This document shows positions 30,689-39,028 of a stretch of DNA of 64,000 nt, piece by piece; the first letter of the stretch is position 1, and each line of letters starts with the position of its first letter. Both the position numbers and the translations under genes were made by a program. Under the pieces are notes generated by a model that was given only the letters and a program-made list of their open reading frames with translations, was not told the origin of the DNA and searched no databases. This DNA comes from Alcaligenaceae bacterium (GTDB taxonomy: Bacteria; Pseudomonadota; Gammaproteobacteria; Burkholderiales; Burkholderiaceae_B), in contig JAUNUJ010000005.1 in NCBI GenBank assembly GCA_030538235.1, positions 162,491 through 226,490 of the forward strand, given 5' to 3'.

Positions 30689-31723
30689 ATGCTAAGCCAA
30701 TCAATCAAAGCAGCAGCAGAGCGTTTAAATCAGGGTGAGTTGGTAGCTTTTCCAACCGAAACAGTCTTTGGTTTAGGCGCAGACGCTGAAAATATCCAAG
30801 CCGTCGCTAAAATCTATCAAATCAAAGAGCGTCCGGCCAACCACCCGGTGATAGTGCATCTGGCGCCTGAGGCGGATTTATCGTATTGGGTTAAGCAGAT
30901 CCCTCATGAGGCTGAGGTTTTGATCAAAGCGTTTTGGCCGGGACCGCTAACCTTAATCTTGGAGCGTGCAGAGCATATTCCTGCTGCAGTGAGCGGTGGT
31001 CAAAAGACAGTAGGTGTGCGTTGTCCTTCGCATCCAACCGCTCAACGCTTGTTAAGAGAGTTTGCTAAGCAAAGAGCGAATGGTCAGGGTGGGGTAGCTG
31101 CGCCCTCAGCGAATAAGTTCGGCCAAGTCTCACCAACTCAAAGTGAGCATGTGATGGCTGAATTTGCCGAGGAAGTCGCTAGCGGTCAGCTATGGGTACT
31201 CGATGGTGAAGATTCCGAGGTTGGAATTGAGTCAACCATTGTCGATGTGTCTCGCGTATCCCAAGGGGTGCCGGCGACTTTATTAAGACCTGGGCATATT
31301 AGTCGTCGTCAGTTAGCAGAGGTTTTAGGCTATGAACCGCATGGCAAAGATGATGAAGCGCCTCGAGTCTCTGGCAGTCTTAAAGCGCATTATGCGCCCA
31401 AAACATTATTGCAGTGGCTTCCACGCGAAGACTCAGCCATTAGCCAATTAATTAACAAAATCCCATCGAATCAAACGCAAGACTCAACCGCCTCTTGGGC
31501 CGTGTTGGTTTTTGAACCGGATGATTTTCCACAAAATTCGGCGGTGGATTATATTCAAATGCCCAGAGAGGCGACTGCTTATGCGAAGCAGTTATATCGT
31601 TTGCTGCGCGAACTGGATCAGCAGGGCTATCTACGAATTGCCGTGCAACCATTGCCGCAAGACGATAGTTGGGAAGCGGTCAATGATCGTCTGCAACGGG
31701 CGGCGGCTGCTTTTGAAACTTAG
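30689..31723 (+). CDS. tsaC: Threonylcarbamoyl-AMP synthase (TsaC/Sua5 family)
   Basis: Makes the activated intermediate for t6A37 modification of ANN-decoding tRNAs. The YrdC domain spans about residues 8-195, with AFPTETVFGLGADAENIQAVAKIYQIKERPANHPVIVHL and KTVGVRCPSHPTAQ. The C-terminal third (about 225-344) is the Sua5-type extension, GSLKAHYAPKT..., so this is the long form. It follows purK by 9 bases as the last gene of the purC operon and converges with the SLC13 gene with a 7-base gap and no visible terminator. Confidence 0.93.
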   Translation: MLSQSIKAAAERLNQGELVAFPTETVFGLGADAENIQAVAKIYQIKERPANHPVIVHLAPEADLSYWVKQIPHEAEVLIKAFWPGPLTLILERAEHIPAAVSGGQKTVGVRCPSHPTAQRLLREFAKQRANGQGGVAAPSANKFGQVSPTQSEHVMAEFAEEVASGQLWVLDGEDSEVGIESTIVDVSRVSQGVPATLLRPGHISRRQLAEVLGYEPHGKDDEAPRVSGSLKAHYAPKTLLQWLPREDSAISQLINKIPSNQTQDSTASWAVLVFEPDDFPQNSAVDYIQMPREATAYAKQLYRLLRELDQQGYLRIAVQPLPQDDSWEAVNDRLQRAAAAFET

Positions 31724-31730
31724 GTTTTAA

Positions 31731-33503
31731 TTAGAGATAAAAAGGCCAGAAAATTGGGATAAAAATCACCCCCACAAGCCAGAAAATCAGGTTCAAAGGC
31801 ATACCCACCTTAATAAAATCGGTAAATTTATAACCGCCCGCAGCATAAACCATCGTATTCGTCTGATAACCGATAGGGGTTATAAAGCTAGTTGATGCCG
31901 AGAAGGTCACGGCAATTAAAAACGGGGTCGGATCGGCTTCAAGCATGCGTGCAGTTGACATGGCAAGTGGCGTCAACAGCACCGCAGCCGCCGAGTTGCT
32001 CATCATTTCAGCGAGTAGTAAGGCCATTAGATACAAAATGGCCAGTATCACATGAGCTCCAAATTGCTCAAAATAGCCTAATGTATTACTGATGATAAAT
32101 TCAGCAGCACCACTTTGATTCATCGCAATTCCAAGAGGCATCAAACCGGCCATCAAGACGACAATTGACCAGTCAGTCTGTTCATAGACACCATCCGCTT
32201 TAATACAGCCGATTAGAGTAAGCAGTAGCGCACCAATCAGGGCGCTAATGGCAATTGGAATGATGCCTATCGCGGCCACAAAAATGACCCCGATAACAAT
32301 CGCCAAGGCGGCCGGCGCTTTCCAACGTTTACCGCTTGGTGCGTGATTCTCGGAGAGAATTAAGACGCTTTTATCACGTCGAAGAGCCGGTAGATCGTCT
32401 TCAGGGATGGCTAACATGATGATGTCACCGACTTTAAGTCGAACCTGTTCAAGCTTGTTGCGGATAATATTGCCGCGTCGTTGAATCCCCAACACCAAGG
32501 TGTTATGGTTCCAAGTGCGATTAAACAGCACTAAACGTCGACCGGAGGCAGATGAGGTAGGGCCAATCATGACCTCAGTGATCATCCATTTGACATCATC
32601 AGGCACTTGTTTACCGTATTGCAGTTGGTTATTTACTTCCAGTTTTTTATCTTCGGTGAATTTTTGAATATCTGACCAACGACCGCGTACTAATAAAATA
32701 TCACCTTCATCAAGCTGTGAAGAACGTGGTGAGCTGATGATTTCTTGGTCACGACGTGCTTCAATCAAATAAATGCGATAGTCTTGGACAATTTTTTCAT
32801 CAGCAAAAGAACTGTCGACTAAGGGTGAGTCTTCGGTAATATATAGCTCTGTGACGTAATGACCGAATTCATATAGGTTATCAAGTTCAGAACTTTTGAC
32901 ATCCGGTAGGATCTTGCGCCCCAGAGTAATTAAATAAGCACAGCCGGCAATAAAGCAAATTAGCCCCAAAGGTAAAAACTCAAACATGCTGAAACCGCGA
33001 TAACCGGCTTCTTTAGCTACTGAGTTAACGATTAGGTTGGTCGATGTACCAATTAGAGTCATCACGCCGGCCATTTGTGAGACGTAGGATAGAGGTATCA
33101 GGGTTTTAGAGGGAGAGATACCGATTTTCAAGCTGGCGCTGATCACTATAGGGATAAGAACCGCCACTACTGCTGTATTATTGACAAAAGGTGCGATCAC
33201 ACCCAAAACCCCGAACAAAAGCAGATAAAAGGCTAGGGGCGACTTAATCCGACTAAAGAGTTTATTTAAAAAACCCAGGGCGCCGGTATTTTCCAGTGCA
33301 GCCGCCAAGATAAACATGGAGGCGATGGTGATGGTGGCTTCGTTGCTAAAGCCACTCAGTGCCTGAGTCGGGGAGACCAAGCCCAAGACTGCCAAACTAC
33401 CAAGCACCAACATACCGATCCCATCGTACCGTAGCTTTTCGGTAATGAACAATACCATCGCTACAGTAGTAATTAATAGGACGAGAAAAATCGGTGTGGT
33501 CAT
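31731..33503 (-). CDS. SLC13/DASS-type transporter with two RCK_C (TrkA_C) domains
   Basis: A 590-residue inner-membrane protein. Two membrane blocks (about residues 1-200 and 395-590) flank a cytosolic insert with two TrkA_C-like domains, seen in PLVDSSFADEKIVQDYRIYLIEARRD and SASGRRLVLFNRTWNHNTLVLGIQRRG. Membrane motifs FVNNTAVVAVLIPIV and LIGTSTNLIVN are typical of the family, whose members carry dicarboxylates or sulfate; YfbS is a similar protein. Substrate unknown. With the sulfur operon nearby, sulfate is possible but unsupported. Confidence 0.87.
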   Translation of the reverse strand: MTTPIFLVLLITTVAMVLFITEKLRYDGIGMLVLGSLAVLGLVSPTQALSGFSNEATITIASMFILAAALENTGALGFLNKLFSRIKSPLAFYLLLFGVLGVIAPFVNNTAVVAVLIPIVISASLKIGISPSKTLIPLSYVSQMAGVMTLIGTSTNLIVNSVAKEAGYRGFSMFEFLPLGLICFIAGCAYLITLGRKILPDVKSSELDNLYEFGHYVTELYITEDSPLVDSSFADEKIVQDYRIYLIEARRDQEIISSPRSSQLDEGDILLVRGRWSDIQKFTEDKKLEVNNQLQYGKQVPDDVKWMITEVMIGPTSSASGRRLVLFNRTWNHNTLVLGIQRRGNIIRNKLEQVRLKVGDIIMLAIPEDDLPALRRDKSVLILSENHAPSGKRWKAPAALAIVIGVIFVAAIGIIPIAISALIGALLLTLIGCIKADGVYEQTDWSIVVLMAGLMPLGIAMNQSGAAEFIISNTLGYFEQFGAHVILAILYLMALLLAEMMSNSAAAVLLTPLAMSTARMLEADPTPFLIAVTFSASTSFITPIGYQTNTMVYAAGGYKFTDFIKVGMPLNLIFWLVGVIFIPIFWPFYL

Positions 33504-33582
33504 AAGATGCTCACTACGTGATTACTAGGCAACTATTATAAAAAAGCCCAACCCAAAAGGCTAGGCTTATAGTTTGACTAAA

Positions 33583-33619
33583 AAAGCCACCGATTTCAAT
33601 GAGAAATAACGGTGGCTTT
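33583..33619 (-). terminator. Rho-independent terminator of the 24-residue peptide gene
   Basis: AAAGCCACCG (33583-33592) pairs with CGGTGGCTTT (33610-33619), extended by an inner ATTTC/GAAAT pairing. Read on the minus strand the stem is followed by TTTTTTA. Confidence 0.88.
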
Positions 33620-33663
33620 ATTTGCAGCGAGTTGTGTCAAGTGGATAACACGTCGCTAAGTAC

Positions 33664-33738
33664 CTAGAATACAAAGAAGTACAATAAAATGATGACAAAG
33701 ATGGGTACGCCCATTAACCAGAGAACGATGCCTTTCAT
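33664..33738 (-). CDS. 24-residue predicted membrane peptide
   Basis: ATG at 33738-33736 is preceded by AGAGGAAA at normal spacing and the frame ends at TAG 33664-33666. The product begins MKGIVLWLMGVPIFVIIL and continues as LYFFVF: one hydrophobic helix with a Gly-Val-Pro break, one Lys at the N-terminus. A dedicated terminator lies 45 bases downstream. I recall comparable short LWxxGVPxxIIxLL peptides in other proteobacteria, but a family name cannot be given. It may be a subunit or modulator of a membrane complex. Its size keeps it out of most annotations. Confidence 0.7.
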   Translation of the reverse strand: MKGIVLWLMGVPIFVIILLYFFVF

Positions 33739-34038
33739 GATGATTTCCTCTTTTAAATGTGTCTATTCAGATAAAACTTTTAATCCAAACTAATAATTTA
33801 TTTATTGCTCTATGTGATTTCCTGTCCATGGCGATAAACAATTTAAAACTCTAAACTTCGGCTAGCAAATTCATAGTACCAATGTTTATTTCAAAACTAA
33901 ACAACATTTAGTAAGCGTTTAAAAGTAAAAAGTAAGGAGTGTAAGAGGGTGTAATTGCTTGGTTTATAGAAATTTAATGTTATTTTTCATGAGAACGTGT
34001 TATCTCTCAAATTCTCTAATTTGAATTTCAGGTTTAAA

Positions 34039-34203
34039 TTATAGGTGAATCCACAAGTATCCAATGTGTGCATAATTAATCTCATAAGTCGATTTTTTTC
34101 TGAGATTGATTTTTAAATGTCTGAGAACATGAGGACTTGCAGCGGCGATCATGATGATAGTCATTTGGGTGTCGAAAGCCGCATCGCAGCGTCTTGCTAT
34201 CGG
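34039..34203 (-). other. Unexplained open stretch, possible decayed gene
   Basis: A 54-codon stretch runs between stop codons, with an internal ATG at 34164 that would give 41 residues (MTIIMIAAASPHVLRHLKIN...). There is no ribosome binding site. The peptide has gene-like composition over its first half, and GC content is higher than in the surroundings. It may be the remnant of a gene or an unrecognised RNA. Confidence 0.2.
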
Positions 34204-34369
34204 CTAAATATACCGCTAATTTTCCGCATCATTAAGCAGAGTAAATTTATTTAACCCCCAAAAAAACCACGGAGAGACTATACTTTACAAGGATTTAGTA
34301 TTCTTTAGAGTTTGATTTTCTTTGGTCGGAAAAGTTACCCTATTTTGCATGAGCACTAGGGAAAGTTTA

Positions 34370-34449
34370 TGACAGCTTAAGAATGCTTGTGACGGTTGAT
34401 TTGATTGGGTTTTTGAGTGCTTGTGACAGCTTATGAGTGCTTTTGGAAG
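34370..34449 (+). repeat. Imperfect direct repeats next to tRNA-Cys
   Basis: A 26-base unit at 34370-34395 (TGACAGCTTAAGAATGCTTG...) recurs at 34424-34449 with some mismatches. The right copy overlaps a 20-base tandem unit beginning GAGTGCTT at 34415 and 34435. The repeats lie just downstream of the minus-strand tRNA-Cys gene. Confidence 0.5.
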
Positions 34450-34466
34450 CTAGTGAAGGGAGTAGA

Positions 34467-34540
34467 TGGAGGCGCGAAGCGGAATCGAACCGCTCTAGAT
34501 GGATTTGCAATCCACTGCATAACCACTTTGCTATCGCGCC
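34467..34540 (-). tRNA. tRNA-Cys (GCA)
   Basis: Minus-strand cloverleaf: acceptor GGCGCGA pairs with TCGCGCC, anticodon loop centred on GCA (ATTGCAAAT), T-loop GGTTCGATTCC. Discriminator T and an encoded CCA end at 34467. Discriminator U is expected for cysteine tRNA. Confidence 0.97.
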
Positions 34541-34554
34541 AACCTAAGCAGTAG

Positions 34555-34582
34555 ATAATAGCACAACCACAGAATAATGCAA
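34555..34582 (-). promoter_or_regulatory. Sigma-70 promoter of tRNA-Cys
   Basis: On the minus strand TTGCAT (34582-34577), a 16-base spacer, and TATTAT (34560-34555), 15 bases before the tRNA. Confidence 0.6.
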
Positions 34583-34693
34583 GACCCTGAAGTATTTTTA
34601 ATAAAAATGGCTCATCTTTATCCTACTATATGATAAATTTAATTTTGTGTTATCGAGCTATATTGAACCACTTAGAATCCAAGGAGAGCGTTT

Positions 34694-34948
34694 GTGAAAC
34701 TTAATCGTCCAGTAATTAAGTTAGCTTTGTTAGGGGTGTTGCTTAGTCTGGCCGCCTGCGGCGGACCTTCAACCAGCCCCCGAGTAGATTCCAGTTCTAC
34801 TGTGGATCGTCGATGCGCATATTCACCTCAAAGTTGTCTCTACAATGGTCGTTATGAGTTAGGAGAGCGGGCTTATGCCGAACAGGCAGCGGCCGATCTC
34901 AATAGACAGCAGTCTCTACGCTTGAGAAGAGGCGGTTGGTTTCGTTAA
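34694..34948 (+). CDS. Small lipoprotein of unknown function
   Basis: An 84-residue precursor with lipobox LAAC (Cys22) after a hydrophobic stretch, then a short mature peptide with two further cysteines (RRCAYSPQSCLYNGRYELGE) and an Arg-rich end (SLRLRRGGWFR). The start is GTG 34694 with AAGGAG 7 bases upstream. The Cys pair and the NGRYELGERAYAEQAAADLNRQQ stretch occur in small lipoproteins of Burkholderiales as I remember them; no function is known. Convergent with the sulfide dehydrogenase operon. Confidence 0.75.
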   Translation: MKLNRPVIKLALLGVLLSLAACGGPSTSPRVDSSSTVDRRCAYSPQSCLYNGRYELGERAYAEQAAADLNRQQSLRLRRGGWFR

Positions 34949-34963
34949 GTCCTTGTCATTTAA

Positions 34964-35004
34964 ATAACACAAGCCTCACTCTGATGAAGTGAGGTTTGTG
35001 TTAT
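34964..35004. terminator. Bidirectional terminator
   Basis: A 17-base stem (34964-34980 with 34988-35004), one G-T pair, separates the lipoprotein gene from the end of the sulfur operon. Confidence 0.85.
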
Positions 35005-35033
35005 GACTTTATTGGATTCCGAAAAATTGCGCC

Positions 35034-36335
35034 CTAACTTGCGACTTTAGTGCCCCAGATATCCAGACTAATCGCAGCATACCAGTCCGCGCCGTAGTGA
35101 GCTTCACGCATTCTGAAGTCTTCATTAGCGTCAATCGGGCTCACGCCACCGGAGCGTTCGATCATTTTACCGTCTTCCGTGGTGTAGGCACCGGCAACTG
35201 AGATACCGTAGGCGGGTGCAATCAAGCTATAGCAGGTATTGGCAAAGTGTCCTCTAGCGGCTTCCTTGCCGGCTAGACTAGCCACAATGGCAGCGGCAGC
35301 AACCTTGGCTTGCGTATTGGCAGCAAAGCCCGATTTAGGCATAGGGGCAGCGATGGTCGCATCACCGACCACATAAATATCAGACACTAATTGCGATTCA
35401 AAGGTATTTGCATGAACCGGTACCCAAAGGCTCTCATTGGTGACGCCGGCTTGTTGAGCAATTAATCCGGCTTGTTGCGGTGGAATCACGTTCAACACAT
35501 CGGCCGTGACGATATCACCGAACTCTGTTTCCGCTGCTAAGGCTTTAGCGTCGATACGAGTGACTTTGCCACCAAGAGAAAAGGGCACGCGCTCGATAAT
35601 ATCGCGATAAAACCTCTCCCAGCCTTGTTCGAATAAGCCCTGTTTAGAGAAATTATCTTGAGCATCAAGAATAATCAGTTTGGCTTTAGGCTTATGCTGT
35701 TTTAAGTAATGCGCCACCATGCTGGCTCTTTCGTAAGGTCCGGGAGGACAGCGGAACGGTGCATCAGGTACGACCATCACAAACTTGCCGTTTTCAGGCA
35801 TGGCCTTTAATTGTTTTTTTAACAGGATAGTTTGTTCGCCGGCTTTCCAAGCATGTGGAGCTAACTCAGCGGCGGCTTTATCATAGCCCTCTAGCGCCCC
35901 CCATCTGAAATCAATTCCTGGCGACAGCAGTAATTTGTCATAGGCAATTTCACTGTTATCCCTGAGGCGCACGGTCTTTTTATCCGGATCCACTGCCGTC
36001 ACATAATCATGAATCACCTCAATACCGGACGCTTTTAAATTGTCATAACCATGAGCAATTTGTTCCATGCTTCTGAGACCACCTAGCACCAGATTGCTGA
36101 ATGGGCAGGTATAAAAGGTTTTAGAAGGTTCGATTAAGGTGACTTTGAGATCCGGGTTAAAGCGTTTGACGTAACGTGCAGCCGTCGCCCCACCGAAACC
36201 GCCACCGACAATGACAACCTCTCCGGCCGCATTGCGAGCAATGGCGGGAAAGGCAGTAATGGCAGCACTTGCCGCAGTGAGTTGACTGACTTTTGAAAGC
36301 CACTGACGACGTGATAGATTGAGTTTCTGTTTCAT
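35034..36335 (-). CDS. fccB: Flavocytochrome c sulfide dehydrogenase flavoprotein subunit
   Basis: A 433-residue periplasmic FAD protein. The N-terminus has a twin-arginine pattern (LSRRQWLSK) and a signal ending near PAIA. FAD-binding GGGFGG is at residues 44-49. Cys77 in FYTCPFSN matches the cysteine that carries FAD covalently in Allochromatium FccB; Cys196 (PFRCPPGPY) and Cys368 (NTCYS) match its redox-active disulfide. It should oxidise sulfide to sulfur or polysulfide and pass electrons to the cytochrome encoded just upstream, whose stop overlaps this start by four bases. SoxF is the name for the Sox-linked version. Confidence 0.92.
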   Translation of the reverse strand: MKQKLNLSRRQWLSKVSQLTAASAAITAFPAIARNAAGEVVIVGGGFGGATAARYVKRFNPDLKVTLIEPSKTFYTCPFSNLVLGGLRSMEQIAHGYDNLKASGIEVIHDYVTAVDPDKKTVRLRDNSEIAYDKLLLSPGIDFRWGALEGYDKAAAELAPHAWKAGEQTILLKKQLKAMPENGKFVMVVPDAPFRCPPGPYERASMVAHYLKQHKPKAKLIILDAQDNFSKQGLFEQGWERFYRDIIERVPFSLGGKVTRIDAKALAAETEFGDIVTADVLNVIPPQQAGLIAQQAGVTNESLWVPVHANTFESQLVSDIYVVGDATIAAPMPKSGFAANTQAKVAAAAIVASLAGKEAARGHFANTCYSLIAPAYGISVAGAYTTEDGKMIERSGGVSPIDANEDFRMREAHYGADWYAAISLDIWGTKVAS

Positions 36336-36688
36336 TGCTGTGCCTCTACCTTAATCTTGGTGACTGCCTCAGCGATGGCTTTTAATTCATCCTCACTAAA
36401 AGCGGCTAATAAGCGATTCATAATCGTTGTGTTTGGTGGCAGGGTTTCTTGTTGAAAGGCCACTAGTTGCAAGTAGGTGGCTTCAGTGTCTCGATCATAG
36501 ATATTCGGGATCGATAGTCTTTCGCCAGGATGGTTGCCGGCTGTACTACTGTGGCAGTTTAAGCAGCTATGCGCTAATGCTGTTGCATCAAACATCGCTG
36601 AATTGTCGTGTGTTTCGCTTTGCGCATGGGCAAGACTTGCCACGCCCGCCAGGGTGAAGGTGGCGAGTTTAAGTAAGGAGTTTTTCAT
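36332..36688 (-). CDS. fccA: Monohaem cytochrome c, probable FccB partner
   Basis: A 118-residue exported c-type cytochrome. Starting at ATG 36688 (MKNSLLKLATFTLAGV), with AAGG upstream, gives a clean Sec signal ending at AHA; longer in-frame starts up to 36760 would overlap soxZ. One haem motif CLNCH is at residues 42-46 and a methionine suitable as second ligand is in NTTIMNRLLAAF. The size is that of the small monohaem subunits found with FccB/SoxF, rather than the dihaem FccA. Its stop overlaps fccB by four bases. Confidence 0.85.
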   Translation of the reverse strand: MKNSLLKLATFTLAGVASLAHAQSETHDNSAMFDATALAHSCLNCHSSTAGNHPGERLSIPNIYDRDTEATYLQLVAFQQETLPPNTTIMNRLLAAFSEDELKAIAEAVTKIKVEAQQ

Positions 36689-36710
36689 AAAAAGACCTTG
36701 AACGAATGGA

Positions 36711-37040
36711 TTAGTTGACCGTGATCGCGGTTTCGCCGATGATTGTCTGTTTCTCGTCATCTTCCCAGTGCATGACTAGGGTGCCGGAGTTTTTGGCAAC
36801 AAAGGTAAATTCAATAAAGGGGTTTTGTGCAATCGCAGTTTCAGGAATCCATTCAAAGAGTAGTTGATCGTTGAAACTTGCCGTGAACTTATTGATAATA
36901 TTGCGATTGATGGTCTCACCCTCGTGATTTAGTCTTAAACCGGTTTCCATACGATGAACAACAACGGCGCGTACACGAACAATTTCGCCATTTTCCGGTG
37001 TCGCATTACTGATCCAGATTCGGGGTTTTTGATTACTCAT
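36711..37040 (-). CDS. soxZ: Sulfur carrier complex subunit SoxZ
   Basis: A 109-residue protein with no signal peptide of its own, as expected because SoxZ is exported bound to SoxY. The SoxZ pattern is visible: PRIWISNATPENGEIVRVRAVVVHRMETGLR, FTASFNDQLLFEWIPETAIAQNPFIEFTF and the C-terminal GTLVMHWEDDEKQTIIGETAITV. SoxYZ carries sulfur intermediates on the SoxY cysteine. It follows soxY by 16 bases. Confidence 0.93.
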   Translation of the reverse strand: MSNQKPRIWISNATPENGEIVRVRAVVVHRMETGLRLNHEGETINRNIINKFTASFNDQLLFEWIPETAIAQNPFIEFTFVAKNSGTLVMHWEDDEKQTIIGETAITVN

Positions 37041-37056
37041 AAAGCGTTCCTAAAAA

Positions 37057-37605
37057 TTACATACCGCAAGCGCCGGCAACTACAGCTACATAGCGCCTTG
37101 CACTGAGTACTCGACCATCATTCATTCGAGCCAATGCGCGAATGTATTGAGCATCAATTAAACGGGTTCTAAAGGCGACCTCAGTGGTGCCTGCAAGCGC
37201 TGTAAATTTAAAGCGACAAGCCAAGGGAATAGGGTTGCCTTCGGTGATAAATATCAACTCTTCACAATAATTATCCTCGCTGATTTGCTCATCAAATACC
37301 GCTTTAACCGGAATACTTGAGGGATTGCTAGCAAGCGGATCCATGTCCATACGCAAACCTACTTCGATGATAGTTGCATCACCGGCAAAGTCATCAATTA
37401 AGGCCTGAATCTCAGCTAAGGAGGCGGGCTTCAGTGCTTCATCCTGAGTGACCGGCGCGGGTGACGATGCGCCTTGATTTTGTGCATTAGCGATTCCGGT
37501 TAATAGACTTAAACCGGAAATAATGCCGCTGCTATAAAGTGCAGTACCTAGGCCAGTCATTGATAGCACGTGCAAGAGTCGACGTCTTTGTTGTCCCTGT
37601 GTCAT
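37057..37605 (-). CDS. soxY: Sulfur carrier protein SoxY
   Basis: A 182-residue exported protein. The N-terminus carries a twin-arginine-like RRRLLHVLS and a hydrophobic segment, with cleavage likely near ANA (about residue 41). The C-terminus ends in VVAGACGM with Cys180 as the presumed sulfur-carrying residue. The usual SoxY tail is GGCGG; here flanking residues are changed (AGACGM), although the cysteine is kept. The gene lies between a second FccB-like gene and soxZ. Confidence 0.9.
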   Translation of the reverse strand: MTQGQQRRRLLHVLSMTGLGTALYSSGIISGLSLLTGIANAQNQGASSPAPVTQDEALKPASLAEIQALIDDFAGDATIIEVGLRMDMDPLASNPSSIPVKAVFDEQISEDNYCEELIFITEGNPIPLACRFKFTALAGTTEVAFRTRLIDAQYIRALARMNDGRVLSARRYVAVVAGACGM

Positions 37606-37699
37606 TATTTAATTACCTTGATGGACGGAAAAGAATGTTGTTAAATTCAATTGACCCCTTACGGATGAGAGCAAGGAGCCTCTGTATTGAAATCGAGAA

Positions 37700-39028
37700 C
37701 TACAGGAAATCGCCGAATTTACTAGCGATCCATTTGAAGTCTTCCTCGACATAGTCGGCTGTTCTGACGTCCATATCGATTTGCGTTTGAATGACTTTGC
37801 CGGTGGCATCTAATTCATATTCAAACAGTACGGCAATGGCTTCGCGTGGCTCTGCATTGACCAACATGTAGCAAAGATTGTCAGGTAGCACGGGCACGAC
37901 TTCTTTTTCCATAACGCGCTCGTAGATGTTTTGTGAAACGATTCTAGCCAGTGCGTTGGCGACGTGACCGCTTTTCGGATAGTAGCCGAATTGGTCGGAA
38001 ATAAAGCCCACGGAGTCACCGATAACGTAGACATCCTCATCACTATTGGCGGTAAATAGGCGTGGATGGGTATCCGCCCAATCACCTAATTTGCCATTTT
38101 CATCTTTGACAATCAAATCAGCGTGCCAGACCATATCGGACGCCTGATGCGGCGGCATTAAGACGGCGTCATCAAACTCGAATTCACCAACAGCGGTAAT
38201 AATTTTTTTGTTGTAAGGATCAACTTCTTTGACCGTGGCATTTGGCACATGCTGAATAATATCAGGGTACAGCTCCTCAAAAGCCATCTTATAGCCCTCA
38301 GTAATTGGGCCGATCATTGGTTTAGGATCGAGGATGATGATTTTTGCCGGGATATTGTGTTTCTTGAAATACCATGCCATCAGACAAGCGCGCTCATAAG
38401 GCGAGGGCGGGCATCGATGTGGTGGTGGCGGTAAGGTCATGACAATCGTGCCACCCTTAAAGTTTTTAACCTTTTCTTTGAGGGTGTACATTTCTTGATT
38501 CGGAATATAGGCGTTAGGGAAGTGCTTACGTGTGTATTCGGCAGCTTCTCTATCATCACCAAACCAAGCCTCGTAATTGTTGCGAATACCGCCGGCTAGG
38601 ATTAAGTAATCGTAATCAATGGAGCCTCTGGCTGTACGTACAATTTTCTTGTCACGCTCAAAGCCGGTAACCTCGACATTAATCAAGGTATAGCCGTATT
38701 TATTAGCCGGACCAATCATGTCGTGGTTAACAAAATCCGTATCAACCACATCGATTAGCCATTTGTTACTCATGGGACCGGACCAGAAGGTGGGATTCTT
38801 TTCTAAAAGAATCACATCCGCTTGCGGTAACTTTTCTTTTAACTGGCGTGCGGCTGTCATCCCACCCCAACCACCACCACAAATGACGATCCGTGGGCCT
38901 TTGCCACGACGTGCCAAAAGAGTTGTATCACTATGGATGGCTAAAGGGGCTGCGATTGACTTGCTAGGTAATACAAGCGAACCGAGAGCTAACGCCGGTG
39001 GCGTTAGTAAAAAACTTCTTCTTTTCAT
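37700..39028 (-). CDS. Second FccB-like flavoprotein, lacking the covalent-FAD cysteine
   Basis: A 442-residue exported flavoprotein. An RR-containing N-terminus and signal (MKRRSFLLTPPALALGSLVL) precede GGGWGG at residues 51-56. It keeps the disulfide cysteines of FccB, Cys206 (HRCPPSPYERA) and Cys386 (NLCYMLV), but the position of the covalent FAD cysteine is Gly84 (FWSGPMSN). It therefore probably binds FAD non-covalently and may be a sulfide or polysulfide oxidoreductase using a different acceptor or acting on SoxYZ. It is the first gene of the operon, 94 bases before soxY. Confidence 0.88.
   Translation of the reverse strand: MKRRSFLLTPPALALGSLVLPSKSIAAPLAIHSDTTLLARRGKGPRIVICGGGWGGMTAARQLKEKLPQADVILLEKNPTFWSGPMSNKWLIDVVDTDFVNHDMIGPANKYGYTLINVEVTGFERDKKIVRTARGSIDYDYLILAGGIRNNYEAWFGDDREAAEYTRKHFPNAYIPNQEMYTLKEKVKNFKGGTIVMTLPPPPHRCPPSPYERACLMAWYFKKHNIPAKIIILDPKPMIGPITEGYKMAFEELYPDIIQHVPNATVKEVDPYNKKIITAVGEFEFDDAVLMPPHQASDMVWHADLIVKDENGKLGDWADTHPRLFTANSDEDVYVIGDSVGFISDQFGYYPKSGHVANALARIVSQNIYERVMEKEVVPVLPDNLCYMLVNAEPREAIAVLFEYELDATGKVIQTQIDMDVRTADYVEEDFKWIASKFGDFL

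Larger units (their letters stand above)
33739..34466. other. Long intergenic region with little recognisable content
   Basis: 728 bases, mostly AT-rich. It includes a more GC-balanced block near 34130-34250 with an unexplained minus-strand open stretch and, next to tRNA-Cys, imperfect 26-base repeats; both are listed separately. I see no promoter, riboswitch or known RNA motif in the remainder. Confidence 0.5.

Noticed and set aside
34413-34445. Repeated GAGTGCTT units as CIRCE right halves
   Set aside because: No TTAGCACTC left half precedes them at nine bases.
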